Source of the DNA: Hemicentrotus pulcherrimus
Lineage: Eukaryota > Echinodermata > Echinoidea > Camarodonta > Strongylocentrotidae
Assembly (NCBI GenBank): GCA_003118195.1
Contig: BEXV01000592.1
Location: 94,247 to 158,246, forward strand
DNA: 64,000 bases
Reading direction: 5' to 3'
Part shown: in pieces, positions 1 through 12,265 of the stretch
How the letters are laid out: the number at the start of each line of letters is the position of its first letter
Position numbering within the stretch: the first letter of the stretch is position 1
The notes under the pieces: generated by a model
The model's database searches: none
The model's input: the letters and a program-made list of their open reading frames with translations, nothing else
What the model was told of the DNA's origin: nothing
Program-made: the position numbers and the translations under genes

Positions 1-165
1 CGGTACAAAGATTACTTTCAAACCAAGATGACAGACAAATTGGAGTGTTGTTCTAGTTTCGGAGTGGCGAGTCAACACACAGATTATTGAGCTGGGAGAC
101 ATTGCCAGGCGTAGTGCCAGGTGGAGGGGCATAAATCGAAACTTTAAAAAAAAATTATTAAAAAA
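1..165 (-). mobile_element. partial copy of tRNA-family inverted-repeat element (uninterrupted version)
   Basis: Read on the minus strand, this matches the two halves of the element at 51360-51430 and 52577-52640, joined without the hAT insertion. Shared landmarks are CCTGGCAATGTCTC, a CTCA(A/G)TAATC segment, GTGTGTTGACTC and a CACTC(C/G)GAAACTA segment. The copy is cut by the window edge and degenerates into A-rich DNA after about 140. It gives the pre-insertion sequence that proves the nested insertion downstream. Confidence 0.75.
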
Positions 166-1203
166 AACCAAAAAAACAGGAAAACGAAACCGTCCAATTG
201 AAAACGGAATCCGCCATGGGCGGTCGGATACCGGACGGTTAAACATTTGACTTCAGCACTAATCTAAAGAAAATGGCTTTTTATAAAATTTAGTAGTTAG
301 GAATGAATAATAGTTCTGGACATGTGAAAACCTTTCAAGCAACGTTCTTGTGCTTCCGCCACCAATGTGTTAGTTCGTCTGCATGAGTTATACAGAATCA
401 TCAATTGGCATTTCAAATGGCATTTAAAATGTCAATTTTATTCATACATAGTCTTGACGGTTAATTGCAACAGTGAAATAGATTCTGTATGCAAAGTCTA
501 TCAAAATACCCATTTAGGCTATGAACAAACATCGAGTAGACATTGCTAATGTTAAGATGAAGTTTGAAAGTAATTTCAACTTTGATCTGATATTGTGATG
601 TTAGTTAAAAGTGGCATATATTTGCTGATTAACAACCCATGTAATATTGTAATGTTTGTTAAATTGCAGTATTCATGAAATTGCATTGTTGATATAGACT
701 TCAATGCAAATGGTCCAAATTAAAACCTAATATGGTATTGTTACAGCCAGGCCTGGTTGATTTCTCTGGTCAGTCAGTGTTATGTACAAGACTTGATTAC
801 ATGCCTGATTAATTCTATTATATTGCCATGGTAACTTCATACATTCAGATGGGGACCACAAATGTCCTCAGAGACTTGGCATTTTAATTGAACTTTTGCA
901 TACCATTCAAGTCTAAGATACATACACACTGTATTTGTTTGAACATGTATTAAGTGTACATGTCCAATCAGTATCATTGAAACTAAAATGGTGATGAAGC
1001 ATTCTAAATTACAGGTCTTGCTAGATGAACGTGTAAGTAAAAGGTAAAACTCCTTTTAACTTGGGTTTGTGATACACCCATGCTACCTTATATGCATGTA
1101 CATGTGCATGTAGGTTTCTATTGTACAGGGATTAGATTTTATTTCTGTGCTGTACAAAAGTTAGTTATATGACGAATGTTTAGAAAATCACTTGATTTGA
1201 ATT
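166..1203. other. gene-free AT-rich DNA
   Basis: No splice-supported exon or recognisable repeat was seen. Confidence 0.5.
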
Positions 1204-1259
1204 CATGCCCACCGATAAACTTTTATAATGTCCACCGATAAACTTTTATAATGTCCAGT
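1204..1259. repeat. 28-bp tandem duplication
   Basis: CCACCGATAAACTTTTATAA plus TGT is repeated head to tail. Confidence 0.8.
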
Positions 1260-1325
1260 TGTCCACTAACAAAAAATTAAAGTAAGGCCAATGAAATGTC
1301 TTTTTATCATCTTCATATTTCCTTT

Positions 1326-1554
1326 TACCGTAAATATCCGTGTATAAGACGCACTTTTTTACCGTCGGGAAAATTCAAAAGTCAGGGTGTATCGTATACA
1401 CAGGTAGAGACTCTTTTGAGTCTTAGGCGCTGGCTTTGGTTGCCAATCTTCATGTGTCGGCCCGGGTTCGTATCCCGCCGTTGATTTTTTTTTTTTTTTT
1501 NTTTTTTTTGAATCTCAAAAGTCAGGTGCGTCTTATACACGGAGATTTACAGTA
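1326..1554 (+). mobile_element. short inverted-repeat element containing a tRNA-like core
   Basis: The left end TACCGTAAATATCCGTGTAT and the reverse complement of the right end, TACTGTAAATCTCCGTGTAT, match over about 30 bp and continue with AAGACGCAC on both sides. The ends are bounded by TA, as in Tc1/mariner-type elements. Inside, 1408-1484 has TTAGGCGCTGG and CGGGTTCGTATCCCGCCG, matching the D-arm/anticodon side and the B box plus T arm of a leucine/serine-type tRNA. A T-homopolymer with an N at 1501 lies between. No transposase is encoded, so it must be non-autonomous. Confidence 0.7.
1408..1484 (+). pseudogene. tRNA-like segment with intact B box in the short element
   Basis: CGGGTTCGTATCCCGCCG is an almost ideal T-arm/B-box. 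The A-box half is altered (TTTTGAGTCTTAGGCGCTGG). TGGC/GCCA could close an anticodon stem over a seven-base loop TTTGGTT. It is truncated or rearranged at the 5' side, so it is not a functional tRNA gene. Confidence 0.45.
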
Positions 1555-3324
1555 TCATCTCCATATTGCCTTTTCTGCACCTTCCCCGCGAAATAAATTA
1601 AGGACATTCTTCAGATGAAATAATACCAAAATTATCAGAAGCAATTCTTCACTTGTTTAAGCTCTTGTAATAGAGCAAAAGAGCAAAAGCCAAACCAAAC
1701 AAAGCTAAAACAATAAAAACAAAACAAAAAAACATTCTGGTGTTATAATGACATCTCAGCTATCCATTTTGCAAAAATATGTTCATATGCCTTAAAAAAA
1801 AACACTATTACATTATACAGGCAAATTACAATGCATGAAACACTGTTGAAATATCTCTAGAGCATAGTTTGAGTGCAAACGTCCAGATTCTAACAAATTG
1901 GTTATTCTGTATCCCAAAGAAGTCTACAAATATAAAGAGGTGGACTGGTGATATTTACAGTGTAGGATGGCGTGACAGAGGATGAAAATGAGGGGAGATA
2001 CATGTTCATGTACAAAGCGTATAGTATATTGGTTGGGATGTGCTGCCTCCTGCATCTATGGACGTTATTTGCTGTCGGCCACAGATTCTATGAACATTTT
2101 TATATTTGATCTATCTATGTATGTTTGACGTAATGAAAATATCCATTTACAATATATGTTTAGGAGCTGTGTGACACAGATACTATAGGTGTGTGCATTA
2201 GTAATGAAGATAGGTTCCATATTTCATGTGTTCTACCTGTACATGTGATTTTTAATATAATTGAAATATTCTCTATAAATTTTAAATTCAGAATGTTTGG
2301 AGACTTGAAGGTTGTAGTAAGTAGAGTAAAATCACAGAGAGAAAGAGGTAAAGAGAAAGAGAGAAAATAGAGACTAGACTTCACATTATTTAAAGAGGTG
2401 TGGATTATTAAGACTTGTGTTGTTAGTTCAGATCTATGTGTATAATTCACAAGGTATATCTTTACAACCAAAAAGTTTGCAAATTTCTTATGTTAAAAAT
2501 ATTGATTAGTTTTCCACATTTCATCTATTTTGGTTCAACTCTCTTCTGACAACAACATTCTTATAACATGCTCAATTATGTACAAATGAAGATTTGTGAA
2601 TACTTTTATTTTTATTCATCTATTTATTTATTTATTTATTTCTGGGGGGAGGGGGAGTTGACACTAGGCATGAACTTTGAGTGCCTATCTGACGTCATTA
2701 CTGTTGTTTTCTGAACCATTACACAGCCAGGAGCATACTTTTTTATATTTTTGGTCAGACTAAGAAAAAAAGGCTTTCCCAAGATCATTAACCCAGTTTC
2801 CTTCCTCTTCTTCCTTCTCACCCCTCTGCAATCACTACTGGTCTTGCTTTATTCCTAAAGATAGATCTATATCTCTACTTCCTATGCATAGAGACCCACG
2901 GTTGCACCGAGAGTAGGCGAGTAGTCATCTTTCATCAAATCAATTCGGCAAGGTTTATATTTCTGGCTGCTAATTTGTCAAGTATATTGATCGTAGGGAT
3001 CGGCAGACTTTGGAGGCTGGAGGGGCCAAATATTAATGGGAGTAGGGCATTAATTTATGTGCATTTTTTTGGCTTTCTGGTTGGTTCAATGGGGGCTTTG
3101 GGCAGAGGCAAGAGGAGGGATGTATCGACTTACAGAGTAAAATCAGTCTACATTATGGCTTATAATCAAAGAACGAAGGAAGGAAGAGGAATACCAGGAG
3201 AGGAAAAACAGGTCCTTTAAGCCACAGTGAACAACAGAGATTCTAACTATAGACAACAAAGATGACTTGGATTTTCTTGCTGTCATGTTTATTCAAGTTC
3301 ATACTATATGACTATAACAACTGG
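1555..3324. other. gene-free DNA
   Basis: Contains A-rich runs and an (ATTT)n stretch near 2618-2641. The 103-codon minus frame at 2160-2471 lacks family or splice support. Confidence 0.5.
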
Positions 3325-3405
3325 TCTGTTCATAGCCAGAAGGGCGGCGAATACTTTACTCTACTACACAGAGTTAATGTCCTTCTAGCTCTTGATACAT
3401 CAAAC
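3325..3405. repeat. GAGCCAGAAGGG hairpin family, copy 1
   Basis: CTGTTCATAGCCAGAAGGGC and GAGTTAATGTCCTTCTAGCT are diverged inverted arms. TCTGTT / cATCA edges fit the family pattern. Confidence 0.65.
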
Positions 3406-3660
3406 CATGTCATATCAAAAGCAAATGTTACTGTGATGTCTTTAGTAGATGTGAATATAGATCTTCAAATCAGCTCAGTTCCTGTAAGCAAACATTTTCT
3501 TGTGTAAAAGTAGTAAAACCAATAATTTCATCATCACATAGACAGAGAGGTTTGATAAAATGCAAAGGGGAGAAGGGAATTATAAAAAATCATCATCTTT
3601 GATTATTAGTTGATGAAATGGAGAGAAAAGAAATATATATATATTTGCCGGGACTTGAGT

Positions 3661-3744
3661 ATATTGTCTGCTAGGTCCCAGAAGGGCATTAAATCTATGT
3701 GAAACGATAAGAGATAATGTACTTCTGGCTCTAGACAGAGGATA
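3661..3744. repeat. GAGCCAGAAGGG hairpin family, copy 2
   Basis: The arms are TAGGTCCCAGAAGGGCATTA and GATAATGTACTTCTGGCTCT. ATATTGTCTG at the left is mirrored by CAGAGGATAT at the right. Confidence 0.65.
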
Positions 3745-4132
3745 TGCCATACTACATGTATCTATAGAGCATGTTACTAATGTATACATTCAGCATTTTA
3801 TGTAGAAAGGAATGAAAATGTGCAATTTTATATTTGTTACCTGTTCTAAAGGGGGTATATCTTCTTTTTGGATATATTGTTTATTTCAGAATTAACAATA
3901 AATTATGATTTCAATCATAGAATCTGATATTATGGGACATAATTTATGTACATGAATGTAACCTGAAAAATGAAACTACCTTTACTAGAAGTTGTAAAAG
4001 ATAAATTCTTTTCACATTTTAGCTTTTCTTTATTCATCAATAGGATTTTTTGTTTAATGCCATGCAAAGCTGACATATATATGTTGTCTTGTGATACTTA
4101 AGCCACAGAATTGTTTATTTGTAATATTGAAA

Positions 4133-4211
4133 TTCTGCTCAGTGCCAGAAGAACATTAACCCTTATTCTCTAACACAGAGTTAACACCCTTCTGGCTCTC
4201 ATCAGATAATG
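4133..4211. repeat. GAGCCAGAAGGG hairpin family, copy 3
   Basis: CAGTGCCAGAAGAACATTAA pairs with GAGTTAACACCCTTCTGGCT. The copy ends CTCATCAGATAATG, close to the family edge. Confidence 0.75.
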
Positions 4212-5335
4212 CCCTCCAAGTCAAGTCATTCATGTACATGTAAGCATTGAGGCTCAGAGTATATCAATTAAAGAAACTGACATTCAAAAAAAAAATTGCT
4301 ATCTAGGGAGCTGTTTTAAAGGAGCAGCAAGCATATTGCCGTTCCAACAGACCACTAGCAATCATAATCAAGCATGTACATATATCGGTATTAAAAATAT
4401 AACTAAGGACATGATGTCAAGTGATACTACATCTAGGTCGGTGCATAATTTTGCTCTGAATGACATGCTGTAAGAAATCTTAATGGATCTGCATCTATAA
4501 AGAGGTTTTTATAATTTTATTATTGTTATTAATTTTATATTGCTATTAGTGATAAAACATTTTCATGTAGAATTCATGGTCTCTATTAACTGTTTCGAAG
4601 CTTCAAGTAATATTGTGTAATGTAATGTAGAACAAAGAAATACATGTACAGTAGGTATGTATAACATCTTGGGTAATAAATGCAACAGGAATATATTTTG
4701 TTCGAAATAGATTGTCAAACGAAGCCATATTTAGTATCACTTCTCGATGTCCAAAATATGATGTAAGCTACTTCAACACAATTTTGCTGATATAATTTCA
4801 TGCATTAACACGTAGTAGAGAGCTGTGATAGATACTACATGAAGAATCATGTTTTATATCAGAATGCAAGCTTCTCTTTAGAGCCCACATGGATAGAAAC
4901 CCTGTCTGGACTTGAAGAGTAACACCTCTTGTAATTCTATTCCAGCGTATCGATACAACGACTATTTGGAATACCCAGGAGAGGGGAGGAAAATAAGAGG
5001 AGTGCATGTATGTGGTGAATCCCACTGTGAGGTGATGCGATGCAGCTTCATAGTGTACATGTATGTATTTAGTATGTACAAGAGGATGCTGTCAGCATGC
5101 AGGCTTGAACATTAGATTGGAATTCCAAAATCTTGTCATGACTTTGGCTTCTTGTGAAGTGGGTACACATCTAGGGTTCTCTCTGAATGTAAAATGATGT
5201 ATGAGGAGAGGTACTGTGATATATGATTATTACATATAGAGTGTGATTGTTACAAATTATTATTCTAAAGAAGAGATAGTTTCTTGATATACAGTAGCTA
5301 GGATACACACACTGGTGTTGTCATGAGCATGCAAG

Positions 5336-5372
5336 GCCAGAGTTGAACCTTCTGGCTCTAAACAGACAATAT
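5336..5372. repeat. GAGCCAGAAGGG hairpin family, partial copy 4
   Basis: The right arm AACCTTCTGGCTCTAAACAG with ACAATATG remains. A short GGCCAGAGTT lies at the left. Confidence 0.5.
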
Positions 5373-6330
5373 GAATATTTGGATTAAAAACTATTCCTTT
5401 ATTTGAATTGGACTTCCTTCAAAGGTATAGGTTTTTGCATGCTGAACTTAAACAAAGAAAGATGAGTGAACAGCTTATAATGTTGTCAAACATAGAATTA
5501 TATATAGCACATTGTTGTATATATGAAAGTCTACATATCTGCTCAGAGTTCGAGAAAGTAAGAAATATTGATGCTTAGTAAACATGTTGTTATTGTACAC
5601 AATGGTGCTTTTATCGGGATGCATGCCATGCTTATAAAAAATGGATTTTGACTTCCAATTTGATTCTCTGGATTTGATTGATGATTCCTTTGAAGTGGAT
5701 GTGTTTCTCTTTGAATTTGAAACTGAGGGAAGGTTCTTGGAAAGAAATTTGAATATAAACCATCATTTTATACCAAGATCTGACAGTAAGTAGAGTATCT
5801 ATAATGTGAAGATATAAAGATCTTTCTGTGATGAGATATGCATAGTGTATGATCCATGATCATTTGGTTGAGATGGAGGTCATTGAAGGATGATTGATCA
5901 ATTTTAATCAAATATGAAACCTGTTCGGGTAGTTTGAGGAAAGCTGGAATTATTGATCTATATATGTTCAACAAATTTGAGAAATTAAGGGAGCTTCTAT
6001 TTCTAGAAATTAAGATTAGTTTAATTATTAATGAAAAAATATTCCCAGAATTGCATAATTTTTCTTACACTTGCCAATCATGTTTTTCCATTGTTATGTG
6101 CAAAGTAAACTAGACTTTGTGAATATATTGTATTTTAAACAATTTTGTACTTTGTATGACTTTGTATATTGATAAAATTAGTAAAAGTGAGTCGTTATTT
6201 CTCATACCTTGACATATTAAAGCCTTACAAGTTACAACATGTAATACAGGAAATATACAAGTTCCTACTGTTCAGTTCTAGATGTTTTTAACCTCAGATG
6301 CCTTCAAAGCTTCCCCCTGGTGTATATCCC

Positions 6331-6410
6331 TTGCTTTGAGCTAGAAGGGGGTCAGTAAGTAGCATACTGTGTAGAGTTAATGCCTTTATGGCTCTCAACA
6401 CACATTATGC
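6331..6410. repeat. GAGCCAGAAGGG hairpin family, copy 5
   Basis: GAGCTAGAAGGGGGTCAGTA pairs with AGAGTTAATGCCTTTATGGC, followed by TCTCAACACACATTATG. Confidence 0.65.
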
Positions 6411-7143
6411 AAATGTATGTGAAGACTGCGAGGCGACAGGCTTTCCTTTCATGACAAGCTAATGGAAACCTTAATCGAGGATTTGAGCACAGGATGCACC
6501 AGGATGCACCAAAATGCATATTTGCTGCAAATTCTAGTTTAATATATTATGGAAGAAATATATGTGATGTGTCTGCATGCTTGGGAATCCTCTTTCGTGG
6601 AAAATGTTTTATTTGTCTAGATGCGAAGTTAATGCATTCACATCAGCATGCAACAATCCTATAATAGAAGAAAAAATCATGGTCATGCTAAAATGATTAC
6701 ATTTTAAGTGTTCTTGATGTTTTTTGAAATACGTTATTTTTACAGTACAGTTTAAGAATATATACTATTCAATCATTGAAGGATATAATGTGTGATGAGA
6801 GGAAGAATGGTGTTATCTTTATATAAATGATAGGAGTTTACTTCCTACAGGCTCAAAACAGAACATGTACCTAAGCAAGTTTTCATCTCACTTTGAATTT
6901 CAAGATGGAGATTTTTGAATGGAGTATTTGAAATAATGTATCAGAATTCAAATGGGGGTAAAACATACAAATACATTCAAATTTAAATGAGGTAATACAT
7001 ACACATACAAGTACATACAAATCTAAATGGGGTGTGACAAAACAGTACAACAGAAGACAAGAAAAATATACATGCCAGCCAAAGCCTCGTGATAGCTATT
7101 GAGAGGTTCTCCACGTTGGCTGGTGTCATACAGGAGTATCATT

Positions 7144-7232
7144 TGATCTGTTTATAGCCGGAAGGTCATTAAATCTCTGTTAATGAATATGAGTTTAATT
7201 AATAGTTCCCTTCTTGCCCCCATATAGACAAT
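7144..7232. repeat. GAGCCAGAAGGG hairpin family, copy 6
   Basis: CTGTTTATAGCCGGAAGGTC and AGTTCCCTTCTTGCCCCCAT are degenerate arms. ATAGACAATG marks the right edge. Confidence 0.55.
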
Positions 7233-7391
7233 GTTTAAAAAAACATAGAGTCAGGCACTCCATTTCTTAATGGACTGATTCTTTAGAATTTTTTGAGTCA
7301 TTTTCCTAAAGACCCTTTTACATGTATATGTCGACGGTGTTGGTATGGCATTTGATGAATCAAAATTGTATCACAAATTTGTACGTGTTAA

Positions 7392-8162
7392 AGGACAAGT
7401 CCACTCGAAAAATAACTTACTTTCAATAAAAGCAGAAAAATCAGACAAACCAATCAAAAAAAGTTTAAGCAAAATCGGATAACTAATAAGAAAGTTGTGA
7501 TTTTTTGAAAAAGTATGGAAATTATGGAACAATGAGATTCACAACACAAATTGCCAAGATGGTTATCAGTTTGTGATGTCATGTCCTCACAATTTATCAA
7601 TTGCTTTACATAGTTTAATCCAATTAATTTCCCTTTTTATCCCTCAAAACTTGATTTCCCCATGCCTTTGCCCAGGTTATATGATTTGTATCATATTGCG
7701 TGTGTGACATTTCCCAAAAAACTTTTATGAATTTTGAAAAATTGATACTATTTTATGAATATTGTATTTCATAATTATTGATTTTTAAATAAATAGTTTA
7801 TCAAGATTAATTTTTTTCATGATTTAATTGGAAAAAAATTATACTTTGTTTGTGCATCCACACAAACGCATATTACTAACAATCTAACTTGGATGCTGGT
7901 GTGAAGAAGTAAGATTCTTAGGGTGAAAATAGGAAATTATATCATTAATATACAGGAAATAATGAGTGCATAGTGAGGACCATACGTCACAGACTCATGA
8001 GTAAGTTGCCAATTTGTGTAGTGATTATCAAAGTTATTCATGTCATTAAAAATTCATAACTTTCTTATTCGTTATCAGATTTTGCTCAAACTTTTTTAGA
8101 TTGGTTTGTCTGATTTTTCTGGTTCTATTGAAAGAAAGTTATTTTTGGAGTGGACTTGGGCT
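7392..8162. mobile_element. TTAA-flanked MITE with about 110-bp terminal inverted repeats
   Basis: The left arm begins AGGACAAGTCCACTCGAAAA and the reverse complement of the right arm begins AGCCCAAGTCCACTCC. Both continue with AATAACTT, then AATCAGACAAACCAATC, GTTTGAGCAAAAT-like and TTAT(A/T)AGAAAGTT blocks. TTAA lies directly outside each end (7388-7391, 8163-8166), as for piggyBac-type insertion. The centre is AT-rich and non-coding. Related half-copies or ends occur at 24391, 19770 and 59474. Confidence 0.8.
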
Positions 8163-8284
8163 TTAAAGTCTATTCTAATGTCAGTTTTGCTGCTGAGAAT
8201 GCATATCTACCCATATGTAAATTCATTTCTTTCTAGGGCTTTTCCAAAGGCAAATTAAACATATCTTTTTAATGTATTTATTGA

Positions 8285-8640
8285 TACGCACACCAGCTAT
8301 TCCCCACTCCTGACGACGGATAGTCAGCCTGTTCGAAACATTGAGCCACTCCCGCCACCCATCCTCTTCAATCGTCGCTATAGTTCTCCTGAGAACTTTA
8401 AGCTACGAAAGATAACCTACAGTCTTTTTCAAGACTACACCAACAGTCCTTTTCAGGATTACACACCCACAAGAAAGATTTCAGGACTCCTCAATCCTCC
8501 CTCTCTCTCACATGGTGCATCTGCAAGCCTACTGTATCTACATCACCATGCAAGCCGATACTTTCAAGCAGATACTTTCAAGCAGCATCTAATACCCTTC
8601 TGATTTTTATTTTCTTTACTGGAGTTTCTCTCTTCCTTTA
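8285..8640 (+). mobile_element. possible Penelope-like or other retroelement end, unclassified
   Basis: CCTGACGACGGATAGTC followed by CGAAACATTGAG resembles the 'TGAYGA...GCCGAAAC' motif that recurs in Penelope-like and some other retroelement termini. Further on, AGTCTTTTTCAAGACTACACC and AGTCCTTTTCAGGATTACACAC are related tandem segments and ATACTTTCAAGCAG is duplicated. No coding domain is seen. The classification is weak. Confidence 0.3.
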
Positions 8641-8754
8641 GTAACAGGGTTGATTTTTAGTGTTTTGGGAACATTTATCATCTTAAGTCTCCATTTATCA
8701 TCTTCACTGATACCCTTAACAGGGTCATAGAAAACTTTTCACTATGAGCATAAT

Positions 8755-8845
8755 CTGTAAAGAGCCAGACTCAATTCAATCAATTCATTCAACTTCATAT
8801 CGCTTTGCAATAAATGTACAAACAATAGCATGAAGGGTATTACAA
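8755..8845 (-). mobile_element. probable LINE/SINE 3' tail, (TTGAA)-rich
   Basis: CTCAATTCAATCAATTCATTC is followed by CATATCGCTTTGCAATAAAT; on the minus strand this gives a (TGAATT)n-like tail after a GCGATATG block, as in non-LTR retroelement ends. The body is not recognisable. Confidence 0.35.
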
Positions 8846-11344
8846 TAGATACATTAAATACTTCCATAATATTATTCTAAAAGTGGGAAGAGGAGAAGCA
8901 CTTTCAAGATCCCAACCAAATGGCATTTACTACTTTTTTCTGGCTTTCAGCAAAAGATTTATAGACCTCATAGGTTCATGACACCTTCGCATTGAGGATT
9001 CCAGCATATTAGACCTATTCAGGATTACCTAATTGCATTTACTTAACATGAGGGGGTGTCTGAGGGGCTTGACATTTAATTGGCAAATGCTCAACGACCT
9101 TTGACATTATGTTGATGCCAGTGGTACAGAGTGTGCGCACCTGTCGGCTTTTGCACACTTTACAACTGAACTACAGCTTGATTTTGATTTTTAAAAAAAT
9201 ATTATTAGATTTATTTTTAAAAATGCAACCCAATATCTGTAAATGTACCATCGGGTGAACCGTGAGATATTGAAGAGTTTCATGTTGTTGTATGCCTTTG
9301 CTATGAATAAAAGAGGTATAATAATGCATGTAATACACTTAAATTAAAAAGAAGATATTAGAAAATTGTTTATCATAGATTTTAATTTCTATTGATGCAA
9401 GTGGCATTGGTTATGATTCTTATAGAATTGTATTTACCAGTGAGATGGGAATAAACATACTTAGTGTGATCGATGAGAGGCTACCTGCCTTTAATAAGAA
9501 TAGACGTTCTTTTATATCAAATCAAAATCAAAAGAGGGCATTGATCAATGCCAATCACCTACACCTTGTATAGAAAGAAATTGAATCCAGGGGTTAGAAA
9601 AGAAATTTGAGAAGGGGAGTGAAGAGAGCACAAGAGAGAGTGTAGATAGATGAGAGAAAACATAGAAATTGAGAAATACAGAGGTTGAGAGGGGGAAGAG
9701 GAGCAGACGGTAAAAGATTTGAAAGAAGAGAGAAGAAAATAACTTGATCAAACTTGCAAGAGGGAGGAGTGAGATTGATTACATGTCATTTGTTTTTTGC
9801 AATTTCTTACATAGTGTAAACTTATTTTGTGTTTTTACTCTTTATGCTTTTTTGTGAAACAAAGTTGAAATTTGTGATGATTTATTCAAGCAGGTATGAA
9901 AAACCTGACATAAATGCATAATTGCGTTCTTTGTTGTAATTTATTAGAAGTATGATGATTTTCTCCCAAGATGCATACTGATATACATTATGGATCACCT
10001 GTAGAATATATCCAGATTCATGTCTGTAAATGTTTCCCTTTGAGATAAAGTACGATTGATTTTATATTGCTTTCCTTTTCCTTGTCAGTGTGCATGTGAG
10101 ATATCATGTCCTTAACATTTTCACATTAATGTCACTTTGCCTACATACAAGCCCATTGCCCTTTATTTCCTTCATGATCATTGTCATGGTGACTAAGAAG
10201 GATGTCTGGTGTCCCTTTCACAACACAGAGAGGAAATACTTTCCTGTCTGACTGCTTAACATCCTATCTAAAGTGAATATAGACACCACGTTGCTTATTC
10301 AAGTGACAGATGTCGTCCTCGGTAAAGAGCCAGCATCGTTCAAATTGTCAAGGGCTGTATTGGACCAGAGCACAGGAACGATGCATGGCTGAAATTACCA
10401 GCATGTTCCTCCCCGCAAATTTGAGCAATTCATCATTAAAGGATCTTGGAGATTATTACTGACACGAGCAATCAAAAACGATCACTTCAAGCTGTCTTTC
10501 CACGTTCATTGGAATGATTTGCCACATGTTGGATACTCTAAAAGAAGCTTCTTTATTGCATATTATTGTCTCAAGTGTGAGGTCTTTAAGATTTGATGAA
10601 GTGCTACTTGAAGTTGTCAGTTTGCCGATACCAATAAATTGTAAACCTTCAGCATGGAAGATTGAGGTACTTGGTAACAGCATTCACAGGAACTGATGTA
10701 AATTTAGACAATTATCATTTTACGTAACAACATTTCCTGAACTAAATATATATCGGTTATTGAATGAATAAAATAGCTCCAATCAAATATGATATTTGTG
10801 AATGAGTTGTAATACATAACTCATTTGAACAGAATAGTTTACATTTAAAGTCACTTTTGTAAACAGAAATGAATAATTGTTATCCTGTTTTATTATTGCA
10901 ACAATATACATACAGTGTACCGGTAGTAGCATTTTGATATATACTTTGATGTCCTTTAATAGCACAAGAAGGATTCTTTCATTTTGCAATGTGCATAGAA
11001 AAAAATTCAAAAATAAACCACGGTTTGATAAACCACTATGTAAGCTCTGTTATTAAAAACATTATTTACATAGACCAATCCCAGAAAAACATGAAAAATA
11101 CAAGAATTTTAAAAATAAGGTAACAGAAGAAAAAACAAAATCAAATAAGAATAATAAGAAATAATTAATCTGCATTTCATACTCCATGCGTACTCTAAAT
11201 GAAGTAATTGGTATTGTTTCTAAATTCAAAAATTGCAGGAGTCCAGGTTTTGATTGAGCATATATTACATTGGTTAAAAATGTAATTCATATTTATGTTA
11301 TCCTTTATGTGATATCAATTTATCTTTAAATACTAGTCTTGTCC
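8846..11344. other. gene-free DNA upstream of the pol fragment
   Basis: Purine-rich 9590-9770. The 10456-10696 interval is open on both strands but matches nothing I know. Confidence 0.45.
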
Positions 11345-11945
11345 TAATAAACTAAACTAAATGACCCATCCTTCAGAGTTGTAGTGAGGGAACCACACCA
11401 ATCTCTGTGATGAGTGCTGTTCCCAATGATGCTGTTTCTTTCCATCTGATCTAGTTGTTTCTTGAGCTTGTCCCTCAGGTGGATGCTGTATTTACAAGGT
11501 GGGTCAATCAATGGAGTTGTATTCTTCTTCAAGTGTTGCTTTACCAATTCCCAATTTGATCAAACTGGTCTGGGTAAACTTTAACTAGGTCTTTGACTGA
11601 CCTGAATGGGAGGAAGGTCATTTAGACTGTCCGGGCCCATATGTTCTACTGTATGAATCGTAACAACTCATAGTTTGATTGACTTAGGAAGTCTGACAAT
11701 GACCGGTCACCAGGCATCTGCAGCAACCATGCCTGGTCTGGTCTTTGACACAAGGTGACCCTTTGGACTTGCATGGCAGCATCAAGGTTTCTAAAAAGCG
11801 TAAAGGTATCTCACCATAGGCAGAGAGCCACATACAAGTGGGGCGTCAAGCCTTGTATATGTCCTTCAGCGTCCACAGTGGAAGGACCTGCTCCTGTGTC
11901 AATCTTTGCTTTGAGACGATGATGACCCTTCAGGCATAGACAAAT
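11345..11945 (-). pseudogene. decayed Ty3/Gypsy-type retrotransposon pol fragment (protease to start of RT)
   Basis: Read on the minus strand from about 11910, KAKIDTGAG is the aspartic protease active-site motif. Further on, VKDLVKVYPDQFDQIGNW (about 11606-11536) and, in another frame, YSIHLRDKLKKQLDQMERN with HHRDWCGSLTTTLKDGS (11526-11353) match the linker and first reverse-transcriptase block of Ty3/Gypsy pol. Frame changes and stops separate the blocks, and the catalytic YxDD, RNase H and integrase are missing. No LTRs were recognised nearby. This is an old, inactive fragment. Confidence 0.85.
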
Positions 11946-12234
11946 TAATTTGTTATTTGCATATATGCTTTGGTTTGCATTGAGTCTATTGAGTTTAGTG
12001 ATACCTGTATCATGTAGAATTAATGTTTCTCTCTGTCAGGCTGGTATGTGTTGTCTGTTTCAATTTTGACAGCCATACGCTAGTTCCTGCAATGCCAGGA
12101 TTTATCTCTATATTGCTTGTTTCTAGATTTTCCCTGCTGATGGGCCCGTGCCATGGTGTGCCCTGCCTGTCTTGTGATTTTTAGATACACACCATGCCCC
12201 ACACATCATACCCACATTTCTCTTGTATTAAATG

Positions 12235-12265
12235 GGGGGGGGGGGGGGGGGGNNNGGGGGGGGGG
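12235..12265. other. poly-G with three N (assembly uncertainty)
   Basis: The homopolymer is interrupted by N at 12253-12255; length is unresolved. Single N bases in homopolymers also occur at 1501, 16834, 36200, 40820, 42419, 49073 and 62881. Confidence 0.9.
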
